The notes beneath the pieces are model-generated. The model saw only the letters and a program-made list of their open reading frames with translations. It had not been told where the DNA came from and made no database searches. DNA of 64,000 bases from Pleurodeles waltl (taxonomy: Eukaryota; Chordata; Amphibia; Caudata; Salamandridae): positions 223,940,928 through 224,004,927 of the forward strand of contig NC_090441.1 of the NCBI RefSeq assembly GCF_031143425.1, written 5' to 3'. The translations under genes and the position numbers were made by a program. Each line of letters begins with the position of its first letter. Within the stretch, counting starts at the first letter, position 1. Shown here piece by piece: positions 24,101 to 35,300 of this stretch.

Positions 24101-26386
24101 GAGTACTTCAAGTCATGCTTCCCTTGTGGCGCCTCCCAGACCCAAGTACTTCAAGTCATACTTCCCTTGTGGCGGCTCCCAGTCCAGAGTACTGCAAATC
24201 ATGCTTCCCTTGTGGCGCCTCCCAGTCCTGAGTACTGCAAATCATGCTTCCCTTGTGGTGCCTCGCAGACCCGAGTACTTCAAGTCATGCTTCCCTTGTG
24301 GCCACTCCCAGTCCTGAGTAATTCAAGTCATGCTTTCCTTGTGGAGCCTCCCAGTCCCAAGTACTTCAAGTCATGCATTCCTTGACCCCGTCCCAGTCCC
24401 GAGTATTTCAAGTCATGCTTCTCTTGTGGTCCCTCCCAGCCCCGAGTATTTCAAGTCATGCTTCCCTTGTGGCGCCTCCCAGTTCCGAGTACTTCAAGTC
24501 ATGCTTCCCTTGCAGCGCTTCCCAGCCCCGAGTACTTCAAGACATTCTTCCCTTGCAGCGCCTCCCAGTCACGATTACTTCAAGTAATGCTGCCCTTGTG
24601 GTGCCTCCCAGTCCCTAGTACTTCAAGTCATGCTTCCCTTGTGGCACCTCCCAATCCCGAGAACTTCAAGTCATGCTTCCCTAGTACTTCAAATTATGCT
24701 TTCCTTGTGGCGCCTCCTAGTCCTGAGTACTTTAAGTCTTGCTTCCCTTGTGGCGCATCTCAGTCCCGAGTACTTCAAGTAGTGCTTCACTTGTGGCACC
24801 TCCCAGTCCCGAGTATTTCAAGTCATGCTTCCCTTGTGGCACCTAGCAGTCCCGAGTACTTCAAGTCATGCTTCCCTTGTGGCACCTCCCAGCCTGAGTA
24901 CTTCAAGTCATGCTTCCCTTGTGGCATCTCCCAGCCCCGAGTACTTCAATTCATGCTTCCCTTGTGGCACCTCCCAGTCCAGAGTACTTCAATTCATGCT
25001 TCCCTTGTGGCACATCCTAGCCCAGAGTACTTCAAGTCATGCTTCCCTTGTGGCGCCTCCCAGTCCTGAGTACTTCAAGTCATGTATCCCTTGTGGCATC
25101 TCCCAGTCCAGAGAACTTCAAGTCATGCTTCCCTTGCAGCGCCTCCCAGTCCCGAGTACTTCAAGTCATGCTTCCACTGTGGTTTTTCCCAGCCCCGAAT
25201 ACTTCAAGTCATGCTTTCCTTGTGGCGCCTCCCAGTTCTGAGTACTTCAATTCATGCTTCTCTTGCAGCGCCTCCCAGTCCTGAGTACTTCAAGTCATGC
25301 TTCCCTTGTGGAGCCTCCCAGTCCTGAGTACTTCAAGTCATGCTTCCCTTGTGGTGCCTCCCAGACCCTAGTACTTCAAGTCATGCTTCCCTTGTGGCGC
25401 CTCCCAGTCCCAAGTACTTCCAGTCATGCTTTCCATCCAGTCTGAGTACTTCAAGTCATGCTTTCCTTGTGCCCCTCCAAGTCCCGAGTACTTCAAGTCA
25501 TGCTTCCCTTGTGGTCCCTACCAGCCCTGAGTCCTTCAAGTCATGCTTCCCTTGTGGCGCCTCCCAGTTACGAGTACTTCAAGTCATGCTTCCCTTGCAG
25601 GGCCTCCCAGCCCCAAGTACTTCAAGACATTCTTCCCTTGTGGTGCCTCCCAGTCCTGAGTACTTTAAGTCATGCTTCCCGTGTGGCGCCTCCCAGTCTT
25701 GAGTACTTCAAGTCATGCTTCCCTTGTGGCTCCTCCCAGTCCTGAGTACTTCAAGTCATGCTTCCCTTGTGGTGACACCCAGACCCAAGTACTTCAAGTC
25801 ATGCTTCCCTTGTGGTGGCTCATAGTCCTGAGTACTTCAAGCCATGCTTTCCTTGTGGCGCCTCCCAGTCCCGAGTACTTCAAGGCATGCTTTCCTTGTG
25901 CCCCTCCCAGTCCCAAGTACTTCAAGTCATGCTTCCCTTGTGGTCCCTCCCAGCCCGAGTACTTCAAGTCACATTTCCCTTGTTGTGCCTCCCATTTCCG
26001 AGTACTTCAAGTCATGCTTCCCTTGCGGCGCCTCCCAGACCTGAGTACTTGCAGACATTCTTCCCTTGCGTCACCTCCCAGTCCTGAGTACTTCAAGTAA
26101 TGCTTTCATTGTGGTGCCTCCCAGTCCCGAGTACTTCAAGTCATGCTTCCCTTGTGGCGCCTCCATACCCGAGTACTTCAAGTCATTCTTCTCTAGTACT
26201 TCAAGTCATGCTTTCCTTGTGGAGCCTCTTAGTCCTAAGTACTTCAAGTCTTGCTTCCCTTGTGGCGCATCCCAGTCCCGAGTTCTTCAAGTACTGCTTC
26301 ACTTGTGGCGCCTCCCAGTCCTGAGTACTTCAATTCATGCTTACCTTGTGGCAACTCCCAGTCCGAGTACTTCAAGTCATGCTCAC
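18185..26386. repeat. 43-bp satellite, segment 3 (main block)
   Basis: About 190 units over 8.2 kb. Higher-order structure is present: the block near 20101-20560 recurs at a 1,222-bp offset (21323-21785), the block near 19585-19700 recurs at 987 bp, and one near 22190 recurs about 2.49 kb later. Shortened units such as 'ttccattctgagtacttcaa' mark these duplications. The right edge is set by an LTR at 26387 that cuts a unit after 'gtcatgctcac'; no satellite is seen beyond it. Confidence 0.95.
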
Positions 26387-28242
26387 TGTAGGAGGCTGGA
26401 CTGGCTTGTAGTGAGTACCAAGGGGTACTTACACCTTGCACCAGGCCCAGGTATCCCTTATTAGTGTAGAGGGGAGTCTAGCAGCTTAGGCTGATAGAAA
26501 AGGTAGCTTAGCAGAGCAGCTTAGGCTGAACTAGGAGACGAGTGAAGCTCCTACAGTACCACTAGTGTCATATGCACAATATCATAAGAAAACACAATAC
26601 ACAGATATACTAAAAATAAAGGTACTTTATTTTTATGACAATATGCCAAAGTATCTCAGTGAGTACCCTCAGTATGAGGATAGCAAATATACACAAGATA
26701 TAGGTACACAATACCAAAATATGCAGTAACAGCAATAGAAAACAGTGCAAACAATGTGTAGTCACAATAAAAGGCAATGGGGGCACATTGGGATAGGGGC
26801 AACACAAACCATATAATCTGGAAGTGGAATGCGAACCACGAATGGACCCCAAACCTATGTGACCTCATAGAGGGACGCTGGGACTGTGAGAAAACAGTGA
26901 GGGTTAGAAAAATAGCCCACCCCAAGACCCTAAAAAGTGGGTGCAAAGTGCACCTAAGTTCCGCAAAGAGCACAGAAGTCGTGATAGGGGAATTCTGCAG
27001 GAAAGACCAACACCAGCAATGCAACAACAATGGATTTCCAGACGAGAGTACCTGTGGAACAAGGGGACCAAGTCCAAAAGTCACGATCAAGTCGGGAGTG
27101 GACAGATGCCCAGGAAATGCCAGCTGTGGATGCAAAGAAGCTGCCACCGGATGGTAGTAGCTAAGGATTCTGCAGGAACGACAAGGGCTAGAAACTTCCC
27201 CTTTGGAGGATGGATGTCCCACGTCGTGAAGAGTCGTGCAGAAGTGGTTTCCCGCAGAAAGACCGCAAACAAGCCTTGCTAGCTGCAAGGGTTGCTGTTA
27301 GGGTTTTTGGATGCTGCTGTGGCCCAGGAGGGACCAGGATGTCACCAATTGCGTGAGGGGACAGAGGGGGCGTCCAGCAAGACAAGGAGCCCACTCAGAA
27401 GCAAGCAGCATCCGCAAAAGTGCCGGAACATGCACTACGAAGTGGAGTGAATCAGTGCTCACCCGAAGTTGCACAAGAGAGTCCCACGCCGCCGGAGGAC
27501 AACTTAGGAGGTCGTGCAATGCAGGTTAGAGTGCCGGGGACCCAGGCTTGGCTGTGCAGGAAGGAAATCCTTGGTGAGTGCTCAGGAGCCGGAGTAGCTG
27601 CAAAACACGCGGTTCCCAGCAATGCAGTCTGGCGTGGGGAGGCAAGGACTTACGTCCACCAAACTTGGACTGAAGAGTCACTGGACTGTGGGAGTCACTT
27701 GGACAGAGTTGCTGAGTTCAAGGGACCTCGCTCGTCGTGCTGAGAGGAGACCCAGAGTACCGGTGATGCAGTTCTTTGGTGCCTGCGGTTGCAGGGCGAA
27801 GATTCCGTCGACCCACGGGAGATTTCTTCAGAGCTTCTATTGCACTACCCCCACAGCATGCACCACCAGGAAAACAGTCGAGAAGGCGGCAGGATCAGCG
27901 TTACAATGTCGCAGTAGTCGTCTTTGCTACTTTGTTGCAGTTTTGTAGGCTTCCAGCGCGGTCAGCAGTCGATTCCTTGGCAGAAGGTGAAGAGAGAGAT
28001 GCAGAGGAACTCTGATGAGCTCTTGCATTCGTTATCTAAGGAATTCCCCAAAGCAGAGACCCTTAATAGCCAGAAAAGGAGGTTTGGCTACCTAGGAGAG
28101 AGGATAGGCTAGCAACACCTGAAGGAGCCTATCAGAAGAGGAGTCTCTGACATCAGCTGCTGGCCCTGGCCACTCAGAGCAGTCCAGTGTGCCAGCAGCA
28201 CCTTTGTTTCCAAGATGGCAGAGGTCTGGAGCACACTGGAGG
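26387..28242 (-). mobile_element. Truncated minus-strand LTR at the satellite edge
   Basis: It starts TGTAGGAGGCTGG and follows the minus-strand solo LTR at 9093 in order until 'cactggagg' at 28242, where similarity stops. About 1.2 kb of the LTR is missing. The 5 bp before it (CTCAC, 26382-26386) have no partner on the other side, so the distal end was lost by rearrangement. Confidence 0.85.
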
Positions 28243-28423
28243 TTCCACAGAGGTCCTGGATCTCCTACTACAGATATATTGCGTTGTTTCTGTAACCTGC
28301 CTTTAGGAAGGCCCAAACCATTGCAGCAGATGTAGTCCTTGACTCTTTCATTGTGATTTCAAATCTACTTTCAGCAGTAAGACACTGATCCATGGTCAGT
28401 GAGGTCACCTCCTTTCGTGTAAG
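28243..28423. other. Short unassigned linker
   Basis: About 180 bp between two truncated LTRs with no recognised similarity to either. It may be filler or surviving host sequence at the rearrangement point. Confidence 0.4.
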
Positions 28424-28966
28424 ATACCCCAACCCAAGACCCTGAAAAGTAGGAGTAAAGTTACCCTACTTCTCCAGAAAGAGAGTAAAGTCGAGACAGG
28501 GGATTCTGCAAAGACAACAACTGACTGCAAATCACTGAAGATGGATTCCTGGACCTGAGGACTTGTAAAGGAAGGCGACCAAGTCCAAGAGATACACAAG
28601 TGTCCAGGGAGTGCAGAAGCCTACTAAACCCCAGATGAAAGTGCAAAAGGGCTGCCTCTGGTGGAAGAAGCTGAAGATTCTGCAACAACGGAAGGTGCCA
28701 GGAACTTCTCCTTTGGTCTGAAGATGTCCCACGGCGTGCTGGCGAATGCAGAGTTGTTTCCACGCAGAAAGACCGCAAACGGGCCTTGCTAGCTGCAAGA
28801 GTCACGGTTGAAGATAATGGGTGCTGCTCAGGCCCAGGAAGGACCAGGAGGTCGCCCCTTGTAGGAGGAGACAGAGGGGGGTCTCAGCAACTGAGCGAGC
28901 CCACGCAGAAGCATGCAGCACCCGCAGAAGCACTTGAAAAGGCATTCAAGAAATATGAGCACAGTG
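28424..28966 (-). mobile_element. Divergent minus-strand LTR, left part
   Basis: It aligns block by block with the internal part of the long LTR (for example 'ccttgctagctgcaaga' and 'cccaggaaggaccagga'), but with many differences, so it belongs to an older or sister subfamily. The L1 at 28967 interrupts it and the rest resumes at 37023. Confidence 0.75.
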
Positions 28967-28975
28967 GGGAGGAGC

Positions 28976-28983
28976 CAAGATGG
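28976..28983 (+). promoter_or_regulatory. YY1-like motif at the L1 5' end
   Basis: CAAGATGG begins 9 bp from the L1 5' end. Human L1 has a YY1 site of this core at the very start of its 5' UTR, where it positions transcription initiation. The same core begins the second L1 here (48995-49002). Function in this species is inferred. Confidence 0.5.
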
Positions 28984-29971
28984 AGCTGAGGACGAACGCT
29001 CCTTAACGAGCTCCGTAACGGCCTCCCCCGAAAAGATCCTAAACAATATACTATACCCCTCCGGGTCATATTCATACGGAGAGGGGAAGTCTTCCTCCTT
29101 CCCCCCCTCTTCTAATTGGGGATTCCAGGCCGGGGTGCTGTGGAGCCAATGGTGCGTCCCTCCACAACGGCTGAGAGGACGTGAAGGGCCCAGATGAGGA
29201 GGCGTCCCCGCCACAAGGGAAGCAGTCGAGGGCGGGGAGACTTGAGACTGCGGAGCGGCCGGGCCGGTCCAGAGCTCACGGGTCCCCGGGCCGGGGTTTC
29301 CCGGGATCACCCAGTGAGTGGGGCCGATCGGCTGCTCGCCGAGAAGACTCGGAGAGGAGGCGGCGAGAGGTGGTTGCCTCGGGTGGCTGCCCCTGGATCC
29401 TGCCACCTGGTGCGGGTTCCCGGGCGGCGGAGGAGCTGCGAGGGGAGTGCACCTCACAAGGAGGAAAAGAAGAGGTGAGGGCCCGCGGACGGAGGGTCCC
29501 GTCTCAGAGACCCCCGGGGTGCTGGAGATGGGAGAATGGCTGTCCCCGGAGGAAACGCTGCTGAGGCCTGAGGAGACGGGGTGCGCTCCCCGTCCCCCCT
29601 CCCTGGGCCATACGCTTGGCGGAGACCTGGGCATCGATGCCCCTGATTCCCATGTGGACAGAGAGCGCCCTGGAAAGAAAAGAAGTTGGTGAGGGGGGTC
29701 TGCCGCAGCCGGTTTGTGAGACGCAGAGCGGAGGAAGATTACACGCTGACCAGAGGCCAGTTGAAGTTGAAGGAAGAGCTGGGAGAGAGGCCACTCACAT
29801 GTGGGAGCGCAGAGGGGTGAATCTCGACGGTGGGACTGAGTGGTTTGGCACCGGGCATACCCCCTCTGGGTCTGAGGGGCCCATCCCTTGGTCAGCTTTG
29901 CCGTGAGGTGGGTGCGGTGACCCGCTGCTTGTCGTGGGGCCACTGAGAAACTGGTGGTCCGAAGAGACTTA

Positions 29972-30480
29972 GGGGTCATTCTCTCGCCCAAACACCGCCC
30001 TGCGATCAGATGACCGCGGGGGGCATTCCGACTTTCCCGCTGGGCCGGCGGGCGATCTACAAAAGATCGCCCGCCGGCCCAGTGGGAAAGCCCCAGCAAA
30101 GATGAAGCCGGCTCCGAATGGAGCCGGCGGATTTGCTGAGGTGCGATGGGTGCAGTGGCACCCGTCGCGATTTTCAGTGTCTGCCAAGCAGACACCGAAA
30201 ATCTTGCTGGGGCCCTGTTAGGGGGCCCCTGCACTGCCCATGGCATGGGCAGTGCAGGGGCCCCCAGGGGCCCCACGACACCCGTTCCCGCCAGCCTCTG
30301 CCGCCATGGAGGATTCTTTTGGCCAGGGGAAAACCGGCGGGACACCGCCGGTTTCCCTTTTCTGACCGCGGCTTTACCGCTGCGGTCAGAATTGGCCAGG
30401 AAGCACCGCCAGCCTGTTGGCGGTGCTTCCGTGGTCGTTGGCCCTGACGGTCAATGACCGCCAGGGTCAGAATGACCCCC
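29972..30480. mobile_element. Poly-hairpin MITE, copy 2 (in the L1 5' UTR)
   Basis: Ends GGGGTCATTCT and, inverted, GGGGGTCATTCTGACC, with a 3-bp duplication TTA (29969-29971 and 30481-30483). It contains the same hairpin modules as copy 1, in part rearranged, and ends 16 bp before the presumed L1 ORF1 ATG. Confidence 0.85.
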
Positions 30481-30496
30481 TTAGTGACGTCTCCCA

Positions 30497-31744
30497 ATGG
30501 CACAAGATAAGGAGCCTAAACCACCTCGACAGGGCAAAATGGATAGATACACAAAACTGGTGACGCCCCAGCGCCGGTGACGGACTCCGCACTGGTCCCA
30601 GACAACAATGCGCTTCTCTCGGCGATACAAGAATCCAGGGAAGCTCTTAAAGAGCAGATGGGTGAGGTGCACTCGGAGGTGTCCCTGCTCAGACAGGATC
30701 TCCGTAAGGTGGCAGAGTGAGTCACATCGGCGGAGTCTCGCATATCTGAAATGGAGGACACAGTCAAGGACCTATGGAAAGAGGTGGCAGAGATTAAAGT
30801 CATCAATAAGGACATAGGGGGTTATTACAACTTTGGAGGAGGTGTTAATCCGTCCCAAAAGTGATGGTAAAGTGATGGATATACCACCAGCCGTATTACG
30901 AGTTCCATAGGATATAATGGACTCATAATACGGCTGGTGGTATATCCGTCACTTTACCGTCACTTTTGGGACGGATTACCACCTTCTCCAAAGTTGTAAT
31001 AACCCCCATAATGTGGCGGCTGGAGGATGCTGAAAAACGAGCGCGACACAATGATTTCTGCTTTGTGGGCTTTGCGGAGGGACTCGAGGGGACTGACATG
31101 AATTGCTTTTTGGAGCTGTGGCTCAGGAAAGTCCTCCCACCTGAAAAGTTCCCTGCCTGCTTTGTAATAGAACGTGCCCACAGAGCGCGGCAGGAGGCCT
31201 CTGCCTCGTGTGCCCCCTAGGCCTGTGATAGCCCGTTTTCTCAATTACCAAGACTGAGATATGATGCTAATGGAAGTCTGCAAAATGAGAGGTCAGGTAT
31301 GAAAATTCCAAGATCCTGGTTTTTCCGGACTACACTAGAGAAGTTCAGAGACAACGCTGCATCTTTGACTCGGTTAAGGCCAGGCTTCACTGTCTCCAGC
31401 TCCAGTAAATGCTCCTCTTCCCCGCCAAGCTAAAGGTCCTGTTTCAAGGAAAGACATTATTTTTTCAGTCTCCGGAGGAGGCCTGGGGATGGATTGAGGA
31501 GCGCCCCCGGCTCGCCAAAGGGAAGGTGGAGAGCCTGAGAAGGCACCCCGAGAGAAGGAAGGTGCGAGATCTAAAGACTGGTCCCTCCCAATATGCAGAG
31601 GCAGGCAGAGACAAAGAATTGGCAGGGACATGCCATGGCGGCTCCACAGACGAGCAGAAAGAGGAGCGGACTCTACTGACTCAGAAGGGAATTGCAGCGC
31701 AGGAGCTCGGACGCGTAGTGGAAATGAAGCTGTGGACTCGCTGA
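30497..31744 (+). pseudogene. L1 ORF1 (Transposase_22-type RNA-binding protein), broken
   Basis: The ATG at 30497 opens a lysine-rich N-terminus (MAQDKEPKPPRQGK). A heptad-rich segment at about 30610-30800 would form the ORF1p coiled-coil trimer; it contains an in-frame TGA near 30717. A 191-bp MITE then interrupts the frame (30817-31007). Beyond it comes the RRM-like start (LEDAEKRARHNDFCFVGF) and, after frameshifts, the C-terminal domain, including VFPDYTREVQRQR and LLFPAKLKVLFQGKTLFF, ending at 31744. The intact protein binds L1 RNA and acts as a nucleic-acid chaperone; this copy cannot be translated whole. Confidence 0.82.
30817..31007. mobile_element. 191-bp palindromic MITE in L1 ORF1
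   Basis: The ends are GGGGGTTATTACAAC and its inverse, with a duplication ATA (30814-30816 and 31008-31010). Almost the whole element folds back on itself: the block from 'taatccgtccc' to 'ccgtatta' is repeated inverted in the right half around a short centre near 30903-30920. It is a different family from the GGGGGTCATTCTGACC MITEs. Confidence 0.85.
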
Positions 31745-32329
31745 CGCCTGGGGGTCGACTCGACTTGGGGGGAGGAGTCTCCCCACCCGCTATTGGAGGC
31801 TATAGACAATATGGAGGCTGAGAGAGAGGTCCGGAGAACTAGAAGTCTGGAGGGGTAACTGCACGAATGGAGGCCAAGGAGAAGTGGAGGGACGGTCCCG
31901 CTTCTCCCCAACGCTGTAGAAGGTCTAGGTCCCTTTAAAATTAAAAAATTAAGTGGGTGTGAACAAGTTTTACAAGTTCGTATTGTTGGGAGGGTAGGGT
32001 GAGGGAGGTGGGGCTACAGACCTCTTGACTCTTGTGGGGTAGGGATATGGAGAATACACTCACAGGGGCCACAGGGAGGTAAGAAGGGGGTGGGAGGGGG
32101 TTCGATTAAAAGAAGGTTCTGTTCATTGTTATTGGTAAATTGCACAGCTAACCCACAGTCACAGACACAAATAGTTGAGCACTATACGATGGGAGAGACT
32201 GTTCCCCTATCCCCTCATCTCAGGTCCTGGAGGTCCAACGGTCAAGGAGCTTTGTCACTGAGATTCACTACTTAAGATGGCCCCCATGAGTGAAGCCAGG
32301 GTGATGCCCCCGAGAATGAATAGGGTTTT

Positions 32330-35300
32330 ACTATCCTCTCCTGAAATGTTAATGGTCTGGGAGACAAGGTTAAGAGAGGACTAGTCTCCCAATATATCAA
32401 AAGACATAAGCCAGACATAGTGCCCTCCAGGAAACCCATCTCAGAGGTATGAAGTGTGCATTTCTAAGTAGGGGTCCTTTTGTAGTGCGTGCAAACGCGG
32501 AGTATACGTCTGGTCCCAAGGGGGTAGCGATTTTGATCCGTCGGTCCCCCCCCCTTTCGTGTCACTCTTAGCTGGGAGGACCCGGATGGTCACTTTGTAG
32601 GGGTGGAGGGGCTCTGGGGACTCAGAGAGGTTCTGTTGGTGAGTGCATATGCTCCCCTGAGACTACAGGGCCCCCTTTTAGAGAAGGTAGCAAGGATCCT
32701 ACTGGGGTCCTCTTCCTCACTTCACATACTCGGAGGGGATTTCAATGATGTGATGGAAACAGGGATGGATAGATCCGGGGGTGGGCTGACCCCGTGCCAG
32801 GCTACCCCACTGTATGGGTTTGCTGCAGCCTTGGGGCTGACGGACGTATAGAGACGGATGCATCCAACAGAAAGAAAGTACTCATATTTCTCAGGGGCTC
32901 ATAGTGTGTTCTCCTGCCTAGACTATGAGGGTCATTCTGACCCTGGCGGGCGGCGGGAGCCGCCCGCCTGGCGTGAACCGCCAAATGGCCGCTCCGCGGT
33001 CAGAAGACCGCGGAGGCCATTCTGGCTTTCCCGCTGGGCCGGCGGGCGACCGCCAAAAGAGCGCCCGCCGGCCCAGCGGGAAAGGCCCTGCAACAAGGAA
33101 GCCGGCTACGAATGGAGACGGCGGAGTTGCAGGGGTGCGACGGGTGCAGTTGCACCCGTCGCGATTTTCACTGTCTGCTAAGCAGACAGTGAAAATCCTT
33201 ATGGGGCCCTGTTAGGGGGCCCCACAACACCCATTGCCGCCATCCTGTTCCTGGCGGTAAAAACCGCCAGAAACAGGATGGCGGGAAGGGGGTCGGAATC
33301 TCAATGGCGGCGCTGCTTGTAGCGCCGCCATGGAGATTCAGCCCATGCAGGGGAAATCCGGCGGGAAACCGCCGGATCCCCTTTTCTGACCGCGGCTTTA
33401 CCGCCGCGGTCAGAATGGACTTGGAAGCACCGCCAGCCTGTTGGCGGTGCTTCCGTGGTCCCCGGCCCTGGCCCTGGCGGTCTTGGACCGCCAGGGTCGG
33501 AATGACCCCCTATATCTTTGCCCCGGCTGGAGAGGTAGGAAAAATACATTGGGCTGAATACCTGGCAAGGGGGCTGTCGGACCACTCCCCTTTGAAGGTG
33601 CGTCTGAGAGGGAGGCCAGAGGGACGCAAGGGGTAGAGGCTGTGTGCCTGTGACTTGCAAGACCATGAAGTGGCGAGAGGATTACGGGTGGATACTGACT
33701 TATAGTTTCAAGAAAATGTGGGGTCAATGGGATCCGTGGTGGTGTTGTGGGAAGCCTACAAGGCAGTGCTTCGAGATAGTGCACAAAATCTAGTGGCTCA
33801 GAAAAGGCATAGGGACACTAAACAACTGAGTAATTTGAAAGGTACGCTCCTAGAAATGGAAGGGGAGGTGGTGGGGACGCCTACATTCTTGCTTCTTCGG
33901 CAACTAGAGTTGGCGAAAGCTGACTATCGTGAGACAGCAGAAAAAGAGGCCAGGAAACGCCTCCAGGCGGTTCAATACAGGTTGTACGAGACTGGAGACA
34001 AAGCTGGGAAACTTCTTTCCTGGCTTGGGAGGAAAGAAAGAGAGGCTAGATGGATTCAGGAGGTGGAGTCCCAAGATGGGAACAGAGTCTCCGCCGACAA
34101 AGATATTGCAGAGACATTCGCTCGCTGTTACAGAGACTTCTACAAGGCAAGATCATTAGAAAGCTCGGACCGCATCACTGAATACCTTGACAGGCTAGAT
34201 ATTCCTGTCCTAGACGTGGAGGGACAGGAAGGAATAGAGGGAGACATTACCCTAGAGGAGATCTCGGCAGCCCTGACGAGGCTTAGACCGGGCAAAGTTC
34301 CAGGCCCAAATGGGTTTCCAGCAGAGATCTTTAAAAGCTTTTGAGATGTATTGGCTCCTCACCTATTAAATATGTTTCTGGAAGCCCGTGAGCAAGGAGT
34401 CCTTCCCCCGGACTTAAGGAGGGCTGAGATAGCAGTGATATATAAAGAAGGGAAACCCAAATGTAGGTGTGCATCAATCAGACCGATATCCCTGTTAAAC
34501 GTGGAGGTGAAGGTCTTGGCCACTGTGTTGGCAACCCGAATGATGGGTGTTATCTCTCCACTAGTTCACATGGACCAGACTGGCTTTATGCCGGGACGAT
34601 CCACAAGGCATAACCTGAGACGGGCGCATGTGTGGCTGGCCACTACCATGGACCGCACAGAGCCCCACTTGTTCCTATCCCTGGATGCAGAGAAGGCCTT
34701 TGACGCTGTGCACTGGCCCTTCTTAGAGGCTACGCTAACACGATTTGGTTTCAGACCAAAATATAGAGGGTGGGTGCTCCTGCTTTACTGTAGCCCGGTG
34801 GTGAGGGTAAATGGAGTCCTCTTCTCAGAGTTCCCCATCGCAAGGGGCACGAGACAAGGATGCCCTTACTCTGGAATCCCTAGCGTGTAAGATCCACACC
34901 TGCTCAAACTTATATGGTTTTAGACTAAGAGAGGAGGAAGAGGAGGAGGAGGAACGTATTTCTTTATATGCGGACGATGTCCTCTTGTACATCACCCACC
35001 CAGAGGCGACCCTTCCGAAGCTTTTTCTCCTGATTGAGGAATATGGGAGACACTCAAGATACTGTATTAACTAGGATAAATCGATCCTCTCTGCACCACA
35101 AGGGGACACTCGTCTGCCCCCATTGCCCATGCGGTTGCAGTGCACAGACGAGGGCTTCACACATCTCAGCATTTATGTGACACATGAAGCTGACAGATGC
35201 CATGGTTGCAACCTGAGGAGGGTGTTGAAGGAATGCAAGACGGACTTCAACAGATGGAAAACACTACCTCTTGCATTGATGGGACAGTGGCAATGAGTAA

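Noticed and set aside
7747..26386. Regular short repeats suggesting a CRISPR-like array.
   Set aside because: Units are contiguous, with no constant repeat alternating with unique spacers, no cas genes, and a vertebrate context.
7678..26464. Dozens of overlapping 60-250-codon plus-strand frames with Lys-Ser-Cys-Phe-Pro repeats, which could be read as a repetitive secreted protein.
   Set aside because: They are the 43-bp satellite read through three frames. Stops fall at CpG-decay variants, no frame is kept across units, and the same peptide appears in all three frames.
28828..30345. 505-codon minus-strand frame.
   Set aside because: It runs through three unrelated elements (old LTR, L1 5' UTR and a MITE); GC-rich composition explains the lack of stops.
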